64,000 nucleotides of DNA from Fen-1258 sp964449775 (GTDB lineage Bacteria > Bacteroidota > Ignavibacteria > Ignavibacteriales > Melioribacteraceae): assembly GCA_964449775.1 (NCBI GenBank), contig CAYVBQ010000004.1:97918-161917 (forward strand), given 5' to 3'. The notes beneath the pieces are model-generated. The model worked only from the letters and a program-made list of their open reading frames with translations. It was not told the DNA's origin and did no database searches. The translations under genes and the position numbers were made by a program. Below are positions 1-8,306 of the stretch, piece after piece (within the stretch, counting starts at the first letter, position 1; each line of letters opens with the position of its first letter).

Positions 1-1
1 C

Positions 2-229
2 GAGACATATAAAAAAGAAAATGATATAATGGGTATGCGTGAAGTTCACAATGTTCCGATACCGGCTAAGAGCATTGTAAAATTTAAACCGGGCGCTCTT
101 CATATAATGTTGATCGGTTTAACGAAAGATGTGCGACTTGGAGAACAGTACGATCTTGTTTTACAATTCAAAAATGCAGGCACAATAAAAGTCAAAGCAG
201 TAGTTCAGGATATGCCGAAGATGAATTGA
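2..229 (+). CDS. PCuAC-family copper chaperone, 3' part
   Basis: Only the C-terminal 75 codons are in the window; the frame is open from base 2 to the TGA at 227-229, so the first ATG at 29 is internal. The segment matches the periplasmic Cu(I) chaperone family PCuAC/DUF461, which delivers copper to cytochrome oxidase or other cuproenzymes. Visible hallmarks are the ETYKKEN...MGMREV stretch, the P-I-P-A turn, the KPGALHIM segment and the LTKDVRLGEQ loop. The second Met of MGM is followed by exactly 21 residues and then H-I-M, fitting the MX21HXM half of the family's copper motif; the upstream His is outside the window. Neighbours to the left cannot be seen. Confidence 0.85.
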   Translation, partial: ETYKKENDIMGMREVHNVPIPAKSIVKFKPGALHIMLIGLTKDVRLGEQYDLVLQFKNAGTIKVKAVVQDMPKMN

Positions 230-300
230 TTGTTTTGCCCAAACGACCTTGCCTATAAGAGTCCTATAACTTAAAGAGAGTTGAAGAAATAAAGCAAAAA

Positions 301-387
301 AATAGAACACGGATAACACGGATTAAACTGATTTAAGCAGATTTAATCCGCGAAGATTAGCCAAATCCGCGTCATCAGCGTTCTATT
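301..387. repeat. Inverted-repeat element, AATAGAACACGGAT type
   Basis: An 87-bp element fills most of the gap between the copper chaperone and the nucleotidase. Its ends form an imperfect terminal inverted repeat, about 20 of 24 positions, beginning AATAGAACACGGATAACA on the left and ending in GCGTTCTATT on the right. The interior is a degenerate run of GGATTAAACTGATTTAAG-like words. Related ends occur at 27843-27980 and inside the element at 37287-37453. No gene is seen elsewhere in 230-433. Confidence 0.6.
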
Positions 388-433
388 AAAGGTTGAGTTG
401 GCAGCATTGCTCTTAATGGTCGTGGCTGAGAAA

Positions 434-2224
434 CTAGTTCTTGCCAAAAATAATTTGATAGTCCTTTTCTTTTCCTTTAGCCCACCATTCTTCCGGAACA
501 ACTTTCCAATTACCAGCAGCATTAGGATTCACGGTTTTATTTTTTTCAATCCATTTCATCATATAGTAACGGAAATCTTTTTCGGTTGATGTGATAATTC
601 TTTTGGAGAGTTCTTTTTTTGGTATTCCGGCGCCGACTATAAGATGATTTCCGCCTCCATTCCCGCGATATGAATTCACGGCAACCTTGTATATTTTATT
701 TTCATCAAAAGTTGAACCGTTTTGCATGGAAAGTATTTTTACTTTTTCACCAACCAGCTTTGAAACATCGACCAGGTAATTAATTCCCATCGCCGCATCA
801 AAATTGTAATATTGATTTTTCAATGTCGGTGCGTTGTTCCGTTTGTCAAATTTTAAATTACCCGCCTCATCAAGATCAAAATTAAGCAAATGATCGTCCG
901 GACTTTTCATTTGATTAAACCAAAGTGAATAAGAAAATTCCAGATAGTTTTTAATTTCTTTTCCGCTCAACTCCATTGTGTATAACAGATTTTCGTAGCG
1001 GTATAGTTTGAACATTTCGCCGACAAGAATTTCACCCTTCTCAATCCTTGCATTCATTGAAAGCGGTGCCGTAAAAGAAATATCCGCCCCTGTTAGCTCG
1101 AGCTGGATTGTATTAATAAAATCGGTGAAAGCGCTATTCCCGAAAATAGATTCGCGCGCTGAAAGAGGTTCTTCAAAATAACCGATTGGTCTTGAAACAT
1201 ATTTCTTTACTTCATCAAACTGAAGTGAGAATTTCTTCATAAATTCATTATCGGGCGAGTAGTTTTTCGACTCAATCACTTCTTCCATAATTTCTTTTTC
1301 CCAGCGTTTTGTATTATTGTCAAAAGTAAAAGTACAATTAGCAATAGATACATCACGAGCGGAACTCGTTGCGCCAAGTATTTGGACTTCTTTGCCAAGC
1401 GAATTTTTTTCCTTAAAATTCCAGCCGTGATGATCGTGTCCTACAAAAATTATATCAAATCCCGGGACCTGTTGTGCAATTAATTTTGAGGCGTTTTCGT
1501 TTTTAAAAGTTTCTATGTTTTGATTTCCGTAAGTGTAATCAACTCCGCTGTGGAAAAGCCCCACCATTAAATTCGGCTTCTCTTTTTCATTGATTATTTT
1601 TATCCATTTCTTAGCGGACTCAATCATATCCTCCCACTCAATTCCTGCCCATATTTTTTCAGGAAGCCAATTAGGAATGTGCGGTGTTATTAAACCAAGT
1701 ACTGCAATTTTAATTCCTTCCCTTTCAATTATCGTATATGGTTTGAAATACGGTTCGCCGGATGTTTTATAAACAGCATTTGCGGCAAGCCACGGAAAGT
1801 TTATCAATTTATTAAATCTGTCGTAAACAGAATGACCCGTTTCAATATCATGATTACCAACTACGCCGGCATCATATTGCATGTAATTCATAACATCGGC
1901 GTAAAGATGAGATGTATCTGTTTTTTCAAAGTTGTAGTAATAAACGGCAGGCGTTCCCTGAAGAATATCTCCGCCGCTTAACAGAACAACCTCTTGATCT
2001 TTCTTCTCTCGCTCTTGTTTTATATAAGAATAAACTTGTGCCAGTGAATTGTTTATCTCTTTCTGATCGGTAAAGTCGTATGGAAATATTGCCCCATGTT
2101 CATCTGTTGTTTGGATGATTTTTATTTTTACTGTTTGAGCAAAAACAGAAAACGATAACAGCAATAGAGTGATTAATAGTGTTAAAGATGATTTTTTTGA
2201 GAACTGCATTGTGATCTGTTTCAT
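434..2224 (-). CDS. Secreted bifunctional 5'/3'-nucleotidase, CpdB/UshA/YfkN type
   Basis: A 596-residue calcineurin-like metallophosphatase fused to a 5'-nucleotidase C-terminal domain. Residues 1-29 form a signal peptide ending at FAQ. The dimetal site is complete: TTDEHG at 39-44, GGD at 84-86, GNHD at 123-126, a GLFHSG segment near 230 and GHDHHG near 264. The second half carries the substrate-binding domain, with the ENLLYTMELSGKEI and YRGNGGGNH segments typical of the family. Such enzymes hydrolyse nucleotides or 2',3'-cyclic nucleotides in the periplasm to recover phosphate and nucleosides; which substrate is used here cannot be read from sequence. The start at 2224 has AAGGAA six bases upstream. 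It lies downstream of and co-directional with the SPFH operon, 93 bp away. Confidence 0.9.
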   Translation of the reverse strand: MKQITMQFSKKSSLTLLITLLLLSFSVFAQTVKIKIIQTTDEHGAIFPYDFTDQKEINNSLAQVYSYIKQEREKKDQEVVLLSGGDILQGTPAVYYYNFEKTDTSHLYADVMNYMQYDAGVVGNHDIETGHSVYDRFNKLINFPWLAANAVYKTSGEPYFKPYTIIEREGIKIAVLGLITPHIPNWLPEKIWAGIEWEDMIESAKKWIKIINEKEKPNLMVGLFHSGVDYTYGNQNIETFKNENASKLIAQQVPGFDIIFVGHDHHGWNFKEKNSLGKEVQILGATSSARDVSIANCTFTFDNNTKRWEKEIMEEVIESKNYSPDNEFMKKFSLQFDEVKKYVSRPIGYFEEPLSARESIFGNSAFTDFINTIQLELTGADISFTAPLSMNARIEKGEILVGEMFKLYRYENLLYTMELSGKEIKNYLEFSYSLWFNQMKSPDDHLLNFDLDEAGNLKFDKRNNAPTLKNQYYNFDAAMGINYLVDVSKLVGEKVKILSMQNGSTFDENKIYKVAVNSYRGNGGGNHLIVGAGIPKKELSKRIITSTEKDFRYYMMKWIEKNKTVNPNAAGNWKVVPEEWWAKGKEKDYQIIFGKN

Positions 2225-2317
2225 GGAATATTCCTTTTAATAACAATATAAATTTATGAAAAAGCCGGGAGTATTTTTGTGGCAATTGAATAATTTAACG
2301 GGGACAAAAGTTATTCT

Positions 2318-2500
2318 TCATTTTCTTTTTGGGGGAATGTCGTCGGATATTACTTTAATTCTACCGCTTTTCTTTAGCGCTTCTTTAAGTAAATACTCTA
2401 TCTGAGCGTTGATGCTTCTAAATTCATCAGCCGCCCATTTCTCTAGCGCGGCGTAAGTTTTGTCGTCTATTCTTAAAAGAAATTTCTTTTTTTCAGCCAT
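2318..2500 (-). CDS. Arc-like ribbon-helix-helix DNA-binding protein
   Basis: A 60-residue protein beginning MAEKKKFLLRIDD. The frame runs further upstream to 2590, but that would overlap the preceding gene, so the ATG at 2500 is preferred. The beta strand KKFLLRIDDKTY, the helix ALEKWAADEF and the second helix INAQIEYLLKEAL are the RHH fold of Arc/CopG proteins, and the FRSINAQIEYLL stretch is typical of the Arc-like family. It probably binds DNA as a dimer and may autoregulate its operon with the SPFH protein; the TGATA direct repeats at 4022-4048 are the candidate site. A basic tail, DIPPKRK, ends the protein. DNA binding is a family property; the target is inference. Confidence 0.8.
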   Translation of the reverse strand: MAEKKKFLLRIDDKTYAALEKWAADEFRSINAQIEYLLKEALKKSGRIKVISDDIPPKRK

Positions 2501-2520
2501 GTTTCTTTCTTTATTCTCTT

Positions 2521-3036
2521 TTATAACGCCAAATGTGAAGCATGATGTCTTTGATAAATTATTATTATATATGCCAGCAGTATTACCCACGGGTATCTAT
2601 CAATCAATTCCGATCTCTTTTCGATAGTCACTTCTGCTCTTTCTTTCCAGGAAGTTTTAGATTTTATACGCACAATGCATTCTTCGCGCACATTTTTTAT
2701 TTCACAAAAACCTTTGAAGAGATGCGGCTCGATTTTTAATGTTTCTCCCTTTGGTAATGAGACCGCCCCCCTGCTTTTAAATCGTTCTCTAACAAAATTA
2801 GCTATAGGCATTTCGTGACCGGCTTCGCGTATATCGAAAGCATTTCTCCAAAAACTTGGTTTATATATTTCCCAATTTTTATTTTGAATCGATACTTCCC
2901 AGCGCATGCCGAAAAATCCTCTCTGCTGCATAGTAGATAGAAGCTCGTCATTCACCCTGAGTTCATGCACTCTTTTGAAAACGTTTGGCTGAATGAACAA
3001 AAGTTGTTCACCCATATAATCTGATAACGGTTTCAT
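2521..3036 (-). CDS. Unknown protein with C-terminal membrane anchor, SPFH operon
   Basis: A 171-residue protein not assigned to a named family with confidence. Residues 1-140 are soluble, with several short hydrophobic beta-like stretches (GEQLLFIQPNVFKR, FFGMRWEVS, GETLKIEPHLFKGF); residues about 148-160 (YPWVILLAYIIII) form one short C-terminal hydrophobic segment followed by QRHH. The layout recalls tubby/LURP-like beta proteins with a membrane tail, but this is a weak resemblance. It lies 91 bp downstream of the SPFH gene and 20 bp upstream of the RHH gene on the same strand, so the three are probably one transcript. Confidence 0.65.
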   Translation of the reverse strand: MKPLSDYMGEQLLFIQPNVFKRVHELRVNDELLSTMQQRGFFGMRWEVSIQNKNWEIYKPSFWRNAFDIREAGHEMPIANFVRERFKSRGAVSLPKGETLKIEPHLFKGFCEIKNVREECIVRIKSKTSWKERAEVTIEKRSELIDRYPWVILLAYIIIIYQRHHASHLAL

Positions 3037-3127
3037 AGTATTGGTCTCATTCCATGTTTTATAGTAGTAATGAATGTAGAGCGCAGAATTTAATTCGACA
3101 CTCTACACCCATCATTCTAAATTATTT

Positions 3128-4000
3128 TTAATAAAGCGATCCTGCATTAATTACCGGTTGTGCTTGTGTTTCAGAAACCAGTGCAACTAAAAGATTATTT
3201 ACCATTGTTGCTTTTTTCTCATTGTCAAGATTTACAATATTATGTTCACTCAATGCTTTTAACGCCATTTCAACCATTCCTACTGCACCTTCAACAATTT
3301 TTGTTCTTGCGGCAACAACAGCTTGAGCTTGTTGTCTTCTAAGCATTGCCTGCGCAATTTCCGGAGCGTATGATAAGTGACTTATTCTTGATTCTAAAAT
3401 TTCTACACCACAAACTTCCAATCTTGTTTGAACCTGTTTCTTCATTGCTTCTGCAATCTCTTGCTGATTTCCGACTAAGGAAAATTTGTCATGTTCGGAA
3501 GAATCATATGCATACTCGGTTGCGAGTCCGCGTATCGCAGTTTCACTTTGTATTGCCACAAAGCCTTCATAGTTCTGAACATCAAAAAGCGCACGCGCCG
3601 GATCTACTACGCGCCACACAACTACCGCGGCAATTTGAATTGGATTACCATGCAGATCATTTACTTTTATAGTCTCGCTTTGAAAATTTCTGATCCTAAG
3701 AGAAACTAATTTTTTAGTTGTGAACGGATTTACCCAATGAAATCCAGATTGCCGGACTGTCCCAAGATAGTTTCCAAATAGAACAAGTACGCGCGAATCG
3801 TTCGGCTGGACAACCATAAATCCACCGAATGAAAGAGAAATTAAAAATGTAAATGGAATGAAATACCATAGAATTCCCGTGTTCTTCGTTATTATCCCAT
3901 TCCAGAGAAGTAAAATATCGCCCACAATCATCAGAATGACAATAAGGATGGCAATAAATCCATTCATTTTTTTTGCTGTTTTTTCAGTAATTGCTTCCAT
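3128..4000 (-). CDS. SPFH/band-7 membrane protein
   Basis: A 290-residue stomatin/prohibitin-type protein. Two hydrophobic segments at about 14-34 and 43-62 anchor it; the SPFH domain follows, with the typical FMVVQPNDSRVLVLFG entry, GFHWVNPF, a LRIRNFQSE strand and VVDPARALFDV. The C-terminal part (RISHLSYAPEIAQAMLRRQQ and a long helix) is the oligomerising flotillin-like region. Such proteins form membrane rings or microdomains; the cargo is unknown. The ATG at 4000 is preferred over a TTG at 4006 because AGGAG lies seven bases upstream of it. It heads the operon with the 171-residue protein and the RHH regulator. Confidence 0.88.
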   Translation of the reverse strand: MEAITEKTAKKMNGFIAILIVILMIVGDILLLWNGIITKNTGILWYFIPFTFLISLSFGGFMVVQPNDSRVLVLFGNYLGTVRQSGFHWVNPFTTKKLVSLRIRNFQSETIKVNDLHGNPIQIAAVVVWRVVDPARALFDVQNYEGFVAIQSETAIRGLATEYAYDSSEHDKFSLVGNQQEIAEAMKKQVQTRLEVCGVEILESRISHLSYAPEIAQAMLRRQQAQAVVAARTKIVEGAVGMVEMALKALSEHNIVNLDNEKKATMVNNLLVALVSETQAQPVINAGSLY

Positions 4001-4021
4001 TTTCAAACTCCTAATTTTGGC

Positions 4022-4048
4022 TATCAGAATGATATCATATTAGTATCA
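4022..4048 (-). promoter_or_regulatory. Three phased TGATA repeats upstream of the SPFH operon
   Basis: On the plus strand TATCA occurs at 4022-4026, 4033-4037 and 4044-4048, i.e. three direct copies exactly 11 bp apart, read as TGATA towards the SPFH gene. The middle copy is part of the palindrome TGATATCA. One helical turn per copy and the position just upstream of the AGGAG fit an operator for an RHH repressor such as the one encoded in the operon. Function is inferred. Confidence 0.45.
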
Positions 4049-4241
4049 CAAAGTCAAGTAAATTCTTAATTATGTAAAAATTCTCAATTTTGAAGATTGT
4101 TTCTGAGGAATTTTACTATCTGTTTGTACTCGAAAGCGCAAATAAAGAAAGCCTGCGTATAGAAATAAATACTATTATTTGATTTACGGCTCGAAAAAAT
4201 CATCTGATTATTAAGCGAAATTTTTTTAACCTACATAAGTT

Positions 4242-4270
4242 TTGACTTATCAACTTACTAGTATTAAATT
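4242..4270 (+). promoter_or_regulatory. Candidate sigma70-type promoter for the DUF6599-DUF362 pair
   Basis: TTGACT at 4242-4247 and TAAATT at 4265-4270 are separated by 17 bp, 43 bp before the ATG at 4314. This is a plausible but imperfect -35/-10 pair in AT-rich DNA. The remainder of the 4049-4241 gap shows no gene. Confidence 0.35.
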
Positions 4271-4313
4271 TTATAAGAAGTTTTGATTACTTTTTAATTA
4301 CAAGCGGAGAGGA

Positions 4314-5204
4314 ATGAAACACTCTCAAAGATTTTTTCTTTTTTTCTTTTTCAATATCGGAATGATAATAAACGCACAGATAGTTAATGACCCCTTAAAA
4401 GCACTTCCGGAAAATATTGATGGCTGGAAGATTTTAACCGACCGGACATACAACAATGAAACACTTTATAATTACATTGACGGCGGCGCAGAATTATTTC
4501 TCAGTTTTGGATTTTCTAAGGTTTTTAACAGAATCTATTCGAAGACAAACCAGCCCGATATAATGGTAGATATTTTTTACATGAATACTTCTTATGATGC
4601 TTTTGGTGTCTTCTCTTTTTCATCGGGTAAGATTGAAAATAATTTTGGTCAACAATCACAGGAGCCCCATGGAGCAATAATTTTTTGGAAGAACAATTTT
4701 TACATATCTATTATTTCCAACACCGAGACAGAGGAATCAAAAAAAGCGTTAACCAAAATCGCAAAACTAATAGATACATCAATTATGGAAACCGGACCAC
4801 TTCCCGAAATAATTAAATATTTACCAATAGAATTATTGGATAAAGAAAGCATACGATATTTCCGTCATTATGTTTGGCTTAACTCGCACATTTTTTTGTC
4901 TAACGAAAATATTCTTAATATTAATCAAAACACTCAAGCTGTGCTTGCCTTGTATAATGGGAAAAATAATAAATCGGTTCTGTTGGTAATAAAATATCCA
5001 AACAATAATGATGCAGTTGAGGCAAAAGAGAAATTCATAAAAGAATATAATCCTAAATTAAAAAACAGCCCGGTATTGAAAACGAAGAATAGCAAATGGA
5101 TGGGCATCGAATTAGTAAATAATTTTTTAATCGGTGTTTTCAACGGCGCGACTAAAGAATCCGCGAGTAAATTGCTTAACTCCACAAAAGTAATTATCAA
5201 ATAA
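4314..5204 (+). CDS. DUF6599-family secreted protein
   Basis: A 296-residue protein with an N-terminal signal peptide (about 1-22, ending near INAQ). It matches the DUF6599 family by the LPENIDGWK opening, the LYNYIDGGAELFLSFGF motif, the VDIFYMNTSYDAFGVFS block and the tail with a second related half. The function of the family is unknown; members often sit beside Tat-exported redox or metal proteins. AGAGG lies just upstream of the ATG. It is 33 bp from the DUF362 gene and probably co-transcribed with it. Confidence 0.8.
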   Translation: MKHSQRFFLFFFFNIGMIINAQIVNDPLKALPENIDGWKILTDRTYNNETLYNYIDGGAELFLSFGFSKVFNRIYSKTNQPDIMVDIFYMNTSYDAFGVFSFSSGKIENNFGQQSQEPHGAIIFWKNNFYISIISNTETEESKKALTKIAKLIDTSIMETGPLPEIIKYLPIELLDKESIRYFRHYVWLNSHIFLSNENILNINQNTQAVLALYNGKNNKSVLLVIKYPNNNDAVEAKEKFIKEYNPKLKNSPVLKTKNSKWMGIELVNNFLIGVFNGATKESASKLLNSTKVIIK

Positions 5205-5237
5205 AGCAATAAATAAGTAATAGGCGGAGTTATCAAC

Positions 5238-6128
5238 ATGAAACAAAGAAATCTTAACAGAAGAGATTTTTTGAAAGCCGGCACGTTAGCAGCTAGCGCA
5301 GCTCTCTTAATTAATTTTCCCCAAGCGATATTCAGCAAGACAAATCAAAAAACAAAAGTGGTTTTAATCAGAGATAAAACCGTTCTTTATGCAAACAACA
5401 AGGTAAATGCAGAAGTCATTCAAAGTATGCTCGATGATGCTGTAAAAGTATTATTTGACAAAAAAGATACCGCATCAGCATGGAAGAATATTATTAAACC
5501 CGATGATGTAGTTGGAATTAAAACAAATGTATGGAATTATTTGCCAACACCACGTGAACTGGAAAATGCGATCAAGAAAAGAGTTTTTGAAGCGGGTGTT
5601 GCAGAAAAAAATATTTCCGTTAAAGACCGGGGAATTTTGAAAGATCCGGTTTTTCAAAGAGCAACTGCTTTAATAAACTCGAGACCGATGCGTACACATT
5701 ATTGGTCCGGCGTTGGAGGTTTAATAAAAAATTATATCATGTTCGTTGAAGAACCATCAGATTATCATCCCGATTCATGTGCAGATCTAGCAGCTATTTG
5801 GAGCTTGCCGCACGTAAAAGGAAAGACGCGACTGAATGTTCTTGTAATGTTAACTCCGTTGTTCCATAGTGTCGGACCTCATGGATTCAGCATGGATTAC
5901 GTTTGGCAGTACAAAGGAATTATTGTAGGCACGGATCCCGTAGCGTGCGATGCGGTCGGGTTAAAAATAATTGAAGCAAAAAGAAAAGAATTTTTCGGTG
6001 AAGAAAAACCATTAAACCCTCCGGCGAAGCATATTAAACTAGCAGATACGCGTCATCATCTTGGTACAGCAGACATGAATAAAATTGATCTGATAAAGCT
6101 TGGTATGAAGGAAGGAATTCTTATATAA
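5238..6128 (+). CDS. DUF362-domain protein with Tat signal
   Basis: A 296-residue protein. Residues 1-35 contain a twin-arginine signal (N-R-R-D-F-L-K followed by a small-residue hydrophobic core), so it is probably exported folded across the inner membrane. The rest matches DUF362: VVGIKTNVWN, a GVGGLIKNY segment, and the C-terminal VGTDPVACDAVGLKIIE motif. DUF362 proteins are often linked to iron-sulfur or redox functions, but no ferredoxin-type CxxCxxC motif is present here. The pairing with DUF6599 33 bp upstream suggests a shared envelope process. It converges on the cold-shock gene. Confidence 0.82.
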   Translation: MKQRNLNRRDFLKAGTLAASAALLINFPQAIFSKTNQKTKVVLIRDKTVLYANNKVNAEVIQSMLDDAVKVLFDKKDTASAWKNIIKPDDVVGIKTNVWNYLPTPRELENAIKKRVFEAGVAEKNISVKDRGILKDPVFQRATALINSRPMRTHYWSGVGGLIKNYIMFVEEPSDYHPDSCADLAAIWSLPHVKGKTRLNVLVMLTPLFHSVGPHGFSMDYVWQYKGIIVGTDPVACDAVGLKIIEAKRKEFFGEEKPLNPPAKHIKLADTRHHLGTADMNKIDLIKLGMKEGILI

Positions 6129-6135
6129 AATAAAA

Positions 6136-6157
6136 AACCCCGCCGATTGGCGGGGTT
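6136..6157 (-). terminator. Rho-independent terminator of the cold-shock gene
   Basis: A stem of CCCCGCC (6138-6144) and GGCGGGG (6149-6155) with loop GATT, extended by AA/TT. Read on the minus strand it is followed by TTTTTTATTTTAT, so it terminates the leftward cold-shock transcript; on the plus strand it lies just beyond the DUF362 stop. Confidence 0.85.
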
Positions 6158-6178
6158 GCAGTTCAGAATAAATTATTC

Positions 6179-6391
6179 TTAGCGAATTACTTTAACTTCA
6201 GCTGCTTGAAGTCCTTTTGGACCTTGAGTAACTGAAAATTCAACTTTATCGTTTTCTGCTAAAGATTTGTATCCATCTCCAATGATTGACTGAAAATGTA
6301 CGAATACATCTTCTCCACCTTCTTGTGAAATAAATCCAAAACCTTTTGTGCTGTTAAACCATTTAACAGATCCTTGTTTGCGCTCTGCCAT
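6179..6391 (-). CDS. Cold-shock domain protein, CspA family
   Basis: A complete 70-residue cold-shock domain. The RNA-binding motifs are KGFGFI (16-21, RNP1) and VFVHF (29-33, RNP2), preceded by SVKWFNSTKG. Members bind single-stranded nucleic acid and melt RNA structures. A strong AAAGGAG lies upstream of the ATG and a clear terminator follows the stop. The 5' region (6392-6602) contains no second gene that can be defended. Confidence 0.97.
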   Translation of the reverse strand: MAERKQGSVKWFNSTKGFGFISQEGGEDVFVHFQSIIGDGYKSLAENDKVEFSVTQGPKGLQAAEVKVIR

Positions 6392-6602
6392 AACAGAAGC
6401 TCCTTTAATAATTTGTAAATAATTGATTGTTGTTGCGACAGGGCTTTAAGATCTACTTGAAGGGTTCGAATTTACTTCTACGTCTACATCTACATCTAAA
6501 GTTGCTGCCATTACGGGTGTAAACATAAGCTATCTATTGTTACCAACCTAATTTTGTTTTCAATTTTTTATTTGATGTTAAGATGCGGGGGTCTGGTATT
6601 GC

Positions 6603-7835
6603 TTAGTCGAAAACAACCGTAAACTCAGCTCCAACATTTTTTTCACTTTGCACAAAGATTGAAAGATTGTTCAATTCGGCATATTTCTTAACCAACGCCA
6701 GCGCTAAACCATTCCCTTCGTATTTTCTTGAGATGCCGGTTTGTTCTTGTGTGAATGGATCGAAGATGTTCTCCAAATATTCCGGGGAAATTCCAATTCC
6801 AGTATCCTTAACACTTACGGATAATTTTCCTTCGGAGTTCATTGATTGTGTTATTAAAACAGTTCCCATATCGGTAAACTTGATAGCGTTGTCAATAATT
6901 TCGGTAAAAATTTGGAAGAGCATAAATTTATCTTTGTTGATTAAATTTGTTTCGGTCGTTTTTCGAAAAATCAGTTCTAATCCTTTTTCAAGCGCAATAC
7001 CCTCATAATTTTTAATTACCGATTGCAGAATATCGTTCTTCAGATCAATCAGCTCAAAATTAATCTCATAACTCCCCGATTTAATTTCCGACATCTCAAC
7101 GATGCTGTCGATTGTCCGAGTTATTCTTTTGCTGCCGCTTTCAATCATATCGAATGTTTCTGAAAACGCATCAGAAGGGGGCGACTCCGTATTTAGTTTT
7201 AAGTACTGAATTCCTCCAGTTATAATGTTGAGGGGTGTTCTAATTTCGTGAGACATTTGTGTAAGAAAATGCGATCTAAGCATTGCAAATTTTTGAGCTT
7301 CTTGTTTAGCTTTTGTCAACTCTTCGTTTAGTTCGATTTGTTTCCGAAGCATTAAAGCATTATTAATTGCTATCGCGGAATGAATTGAAAGAGCAGTCAA
7401 AAATTTTTCATCGCGATCTGTAAATTCACCATCGCGGTTATTAAGAAGTTGAAGAACCCCGACTACTTCTGCCTCTATGTTTTTTATTGGGAAACAAATC
7501 ATGCTTTTAGTTTGATACCCGCTCAAATTATCATAAGCAGAATTAAAACGACTATCTGTTTTCACATCTTTGATGTTAATTGTTTGACCATATTTGGCAA
7601 CATAGCCAGCCAACCCCTCGCCCATTTTCAATCTAATCTCTAATGTATCGCTGCCTGTTGCAATAAGAGACCATATTTCATCCTTATTTTTATCAACAAG
7701 ATAGAGAGTTCCGCGGTCGGCATTGGTTAACTCCAGTGCTACAGTCACAATATTTTTGAGAACCTCGTTTATGCTGAGATTAGAATTAACAAGTTCTGCT
7801 GCGCGTATTATTTTTTGTAACTCGCTCGTTTTCAT
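6603..7835 (-). CDS. GAF-domain sensor histidine kinase
   Basis: A 410-residue cytosolic hybrid of an N-terminal GAF domain (about 18-165, with NADRGTLYLVD and GEGLAGYVA) and a histidine kinase core. The phosphoacceptor is H196 in SHEIRTPLN; the ATPase domain shows the N box around N316 (EIIDNAIKF), DTGIG at 344-348 and a G2 loop GNGLALALVK at 374-383, in which the usual second Gly of GLGL is Ala. No transmembrane segment or receiver domain is present and no response regulator is adjacent, so it is an orphan kinase sensing an intracellular signal. Confidence 0.92.
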   Translation of the reverse strand: MKTSELQKIIRAAELVNSNLSINEVLKNIVTVALELTNADRGTLYLVDKNKDEIWSLIATGSDTLEIRLKMGEGLAGYVAKYGQTINIKDVKTDSRFNSAYDNLSGYQTKSMICFPIKNIEAEVVGVLQLLNNRDGEFTDRDEKFLTALSIHSAIAINNALMLRKQIELNEELTKAKQEAQKFAMLRSHFLTQMSHEIRTPLNIITGGIQYLKLNTESPPSDAFSETFDMIESGSKRITRTIDSIVEMSEIKSGSYEINFELIDLKNDILQSVIKNYEGIALEKGLELIFRKTTETNLINKDKFMLFQIFTEIIDNAIKFTDMGTVLITQSMNSEGKLSVSVKDTGIGISPEYLENIFDPFTQEQTGISRKYEGNGLALALVKKYAELNNLSIFVQSEKNVGAEFTVVFD

Positions 7836-8306
7836 TTCTATACAGAATACCTCTTTCGTTGCTACGATAAGTTATATCATCTTTAATTCTAAATCCAATG
7901 CTCTTTTTACAGTTGGCTTCAGCTAAAAATCTTAACTAGTTGGGGCTATAATAAGGAATGGCTCACTTATAATCTCCTTTGGAACGGAATAGACGGCGCA
8001 TCTGAAAAGAAAGGTTTTTTTACACAGATGTATGTAGATTCCGCATTCTATAAAATTATTGAACCTATCCATTTTATCAGGACTGTATTCGCCGAGCCAG
8101 TCGAACACTTCGACCGAATTAACGATTGGAGGAATTTAATATGTTGAATTGTAGTATTAAGTGTAAGAAATAAAAGAAATCAAGATGGCACAGTTCTTAC
8201 TAACAAACGGTGCTTAGTTAGCATGAGATTTACATTTTTCAATTATCAAAATTGTCTTTAGTATTAACAAATCCAAAGTACTCATTAATAATATAAGAGA
8301 AGGTTA
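7836..8306. other. Gene-poor gap with a possible reading-frame remnant
   Basis: The gap between the divergently transcribed kinase and TonB receptor holds no complete gene. From about 7888 to the TGA at 8143-8145 one plus-strand frame is open for some 85 codons without a usable start and reads protein-like (for example NKEWLTYNLLWNGIDG and VDSAFYKIIEPIHFIRTVF). It may be a decayed gene tail. A purine-rich AGAGAAGG before 8307 serves the next gene. Confidence 0.3.

Noticed and set aside
398..589. 63-residue plus-strand ORF
   Set aside because: Antisense to the 3' end of the nucleotidase gene, hydrophobic low-complexity translation, no ribosome site.
3346..3672. 108-residue plus-strand ORF
   Set aside because: Wholly antisense to the SPFH gene, whose frame has clear family motifs.
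6446..6511. 21-codon minus-strand ORF with DVDVDVEV upstream of the cold-shock gene
   Set aside because: It comes from the short TCTACA tandem; could be a leader peptide but nothing supports it.
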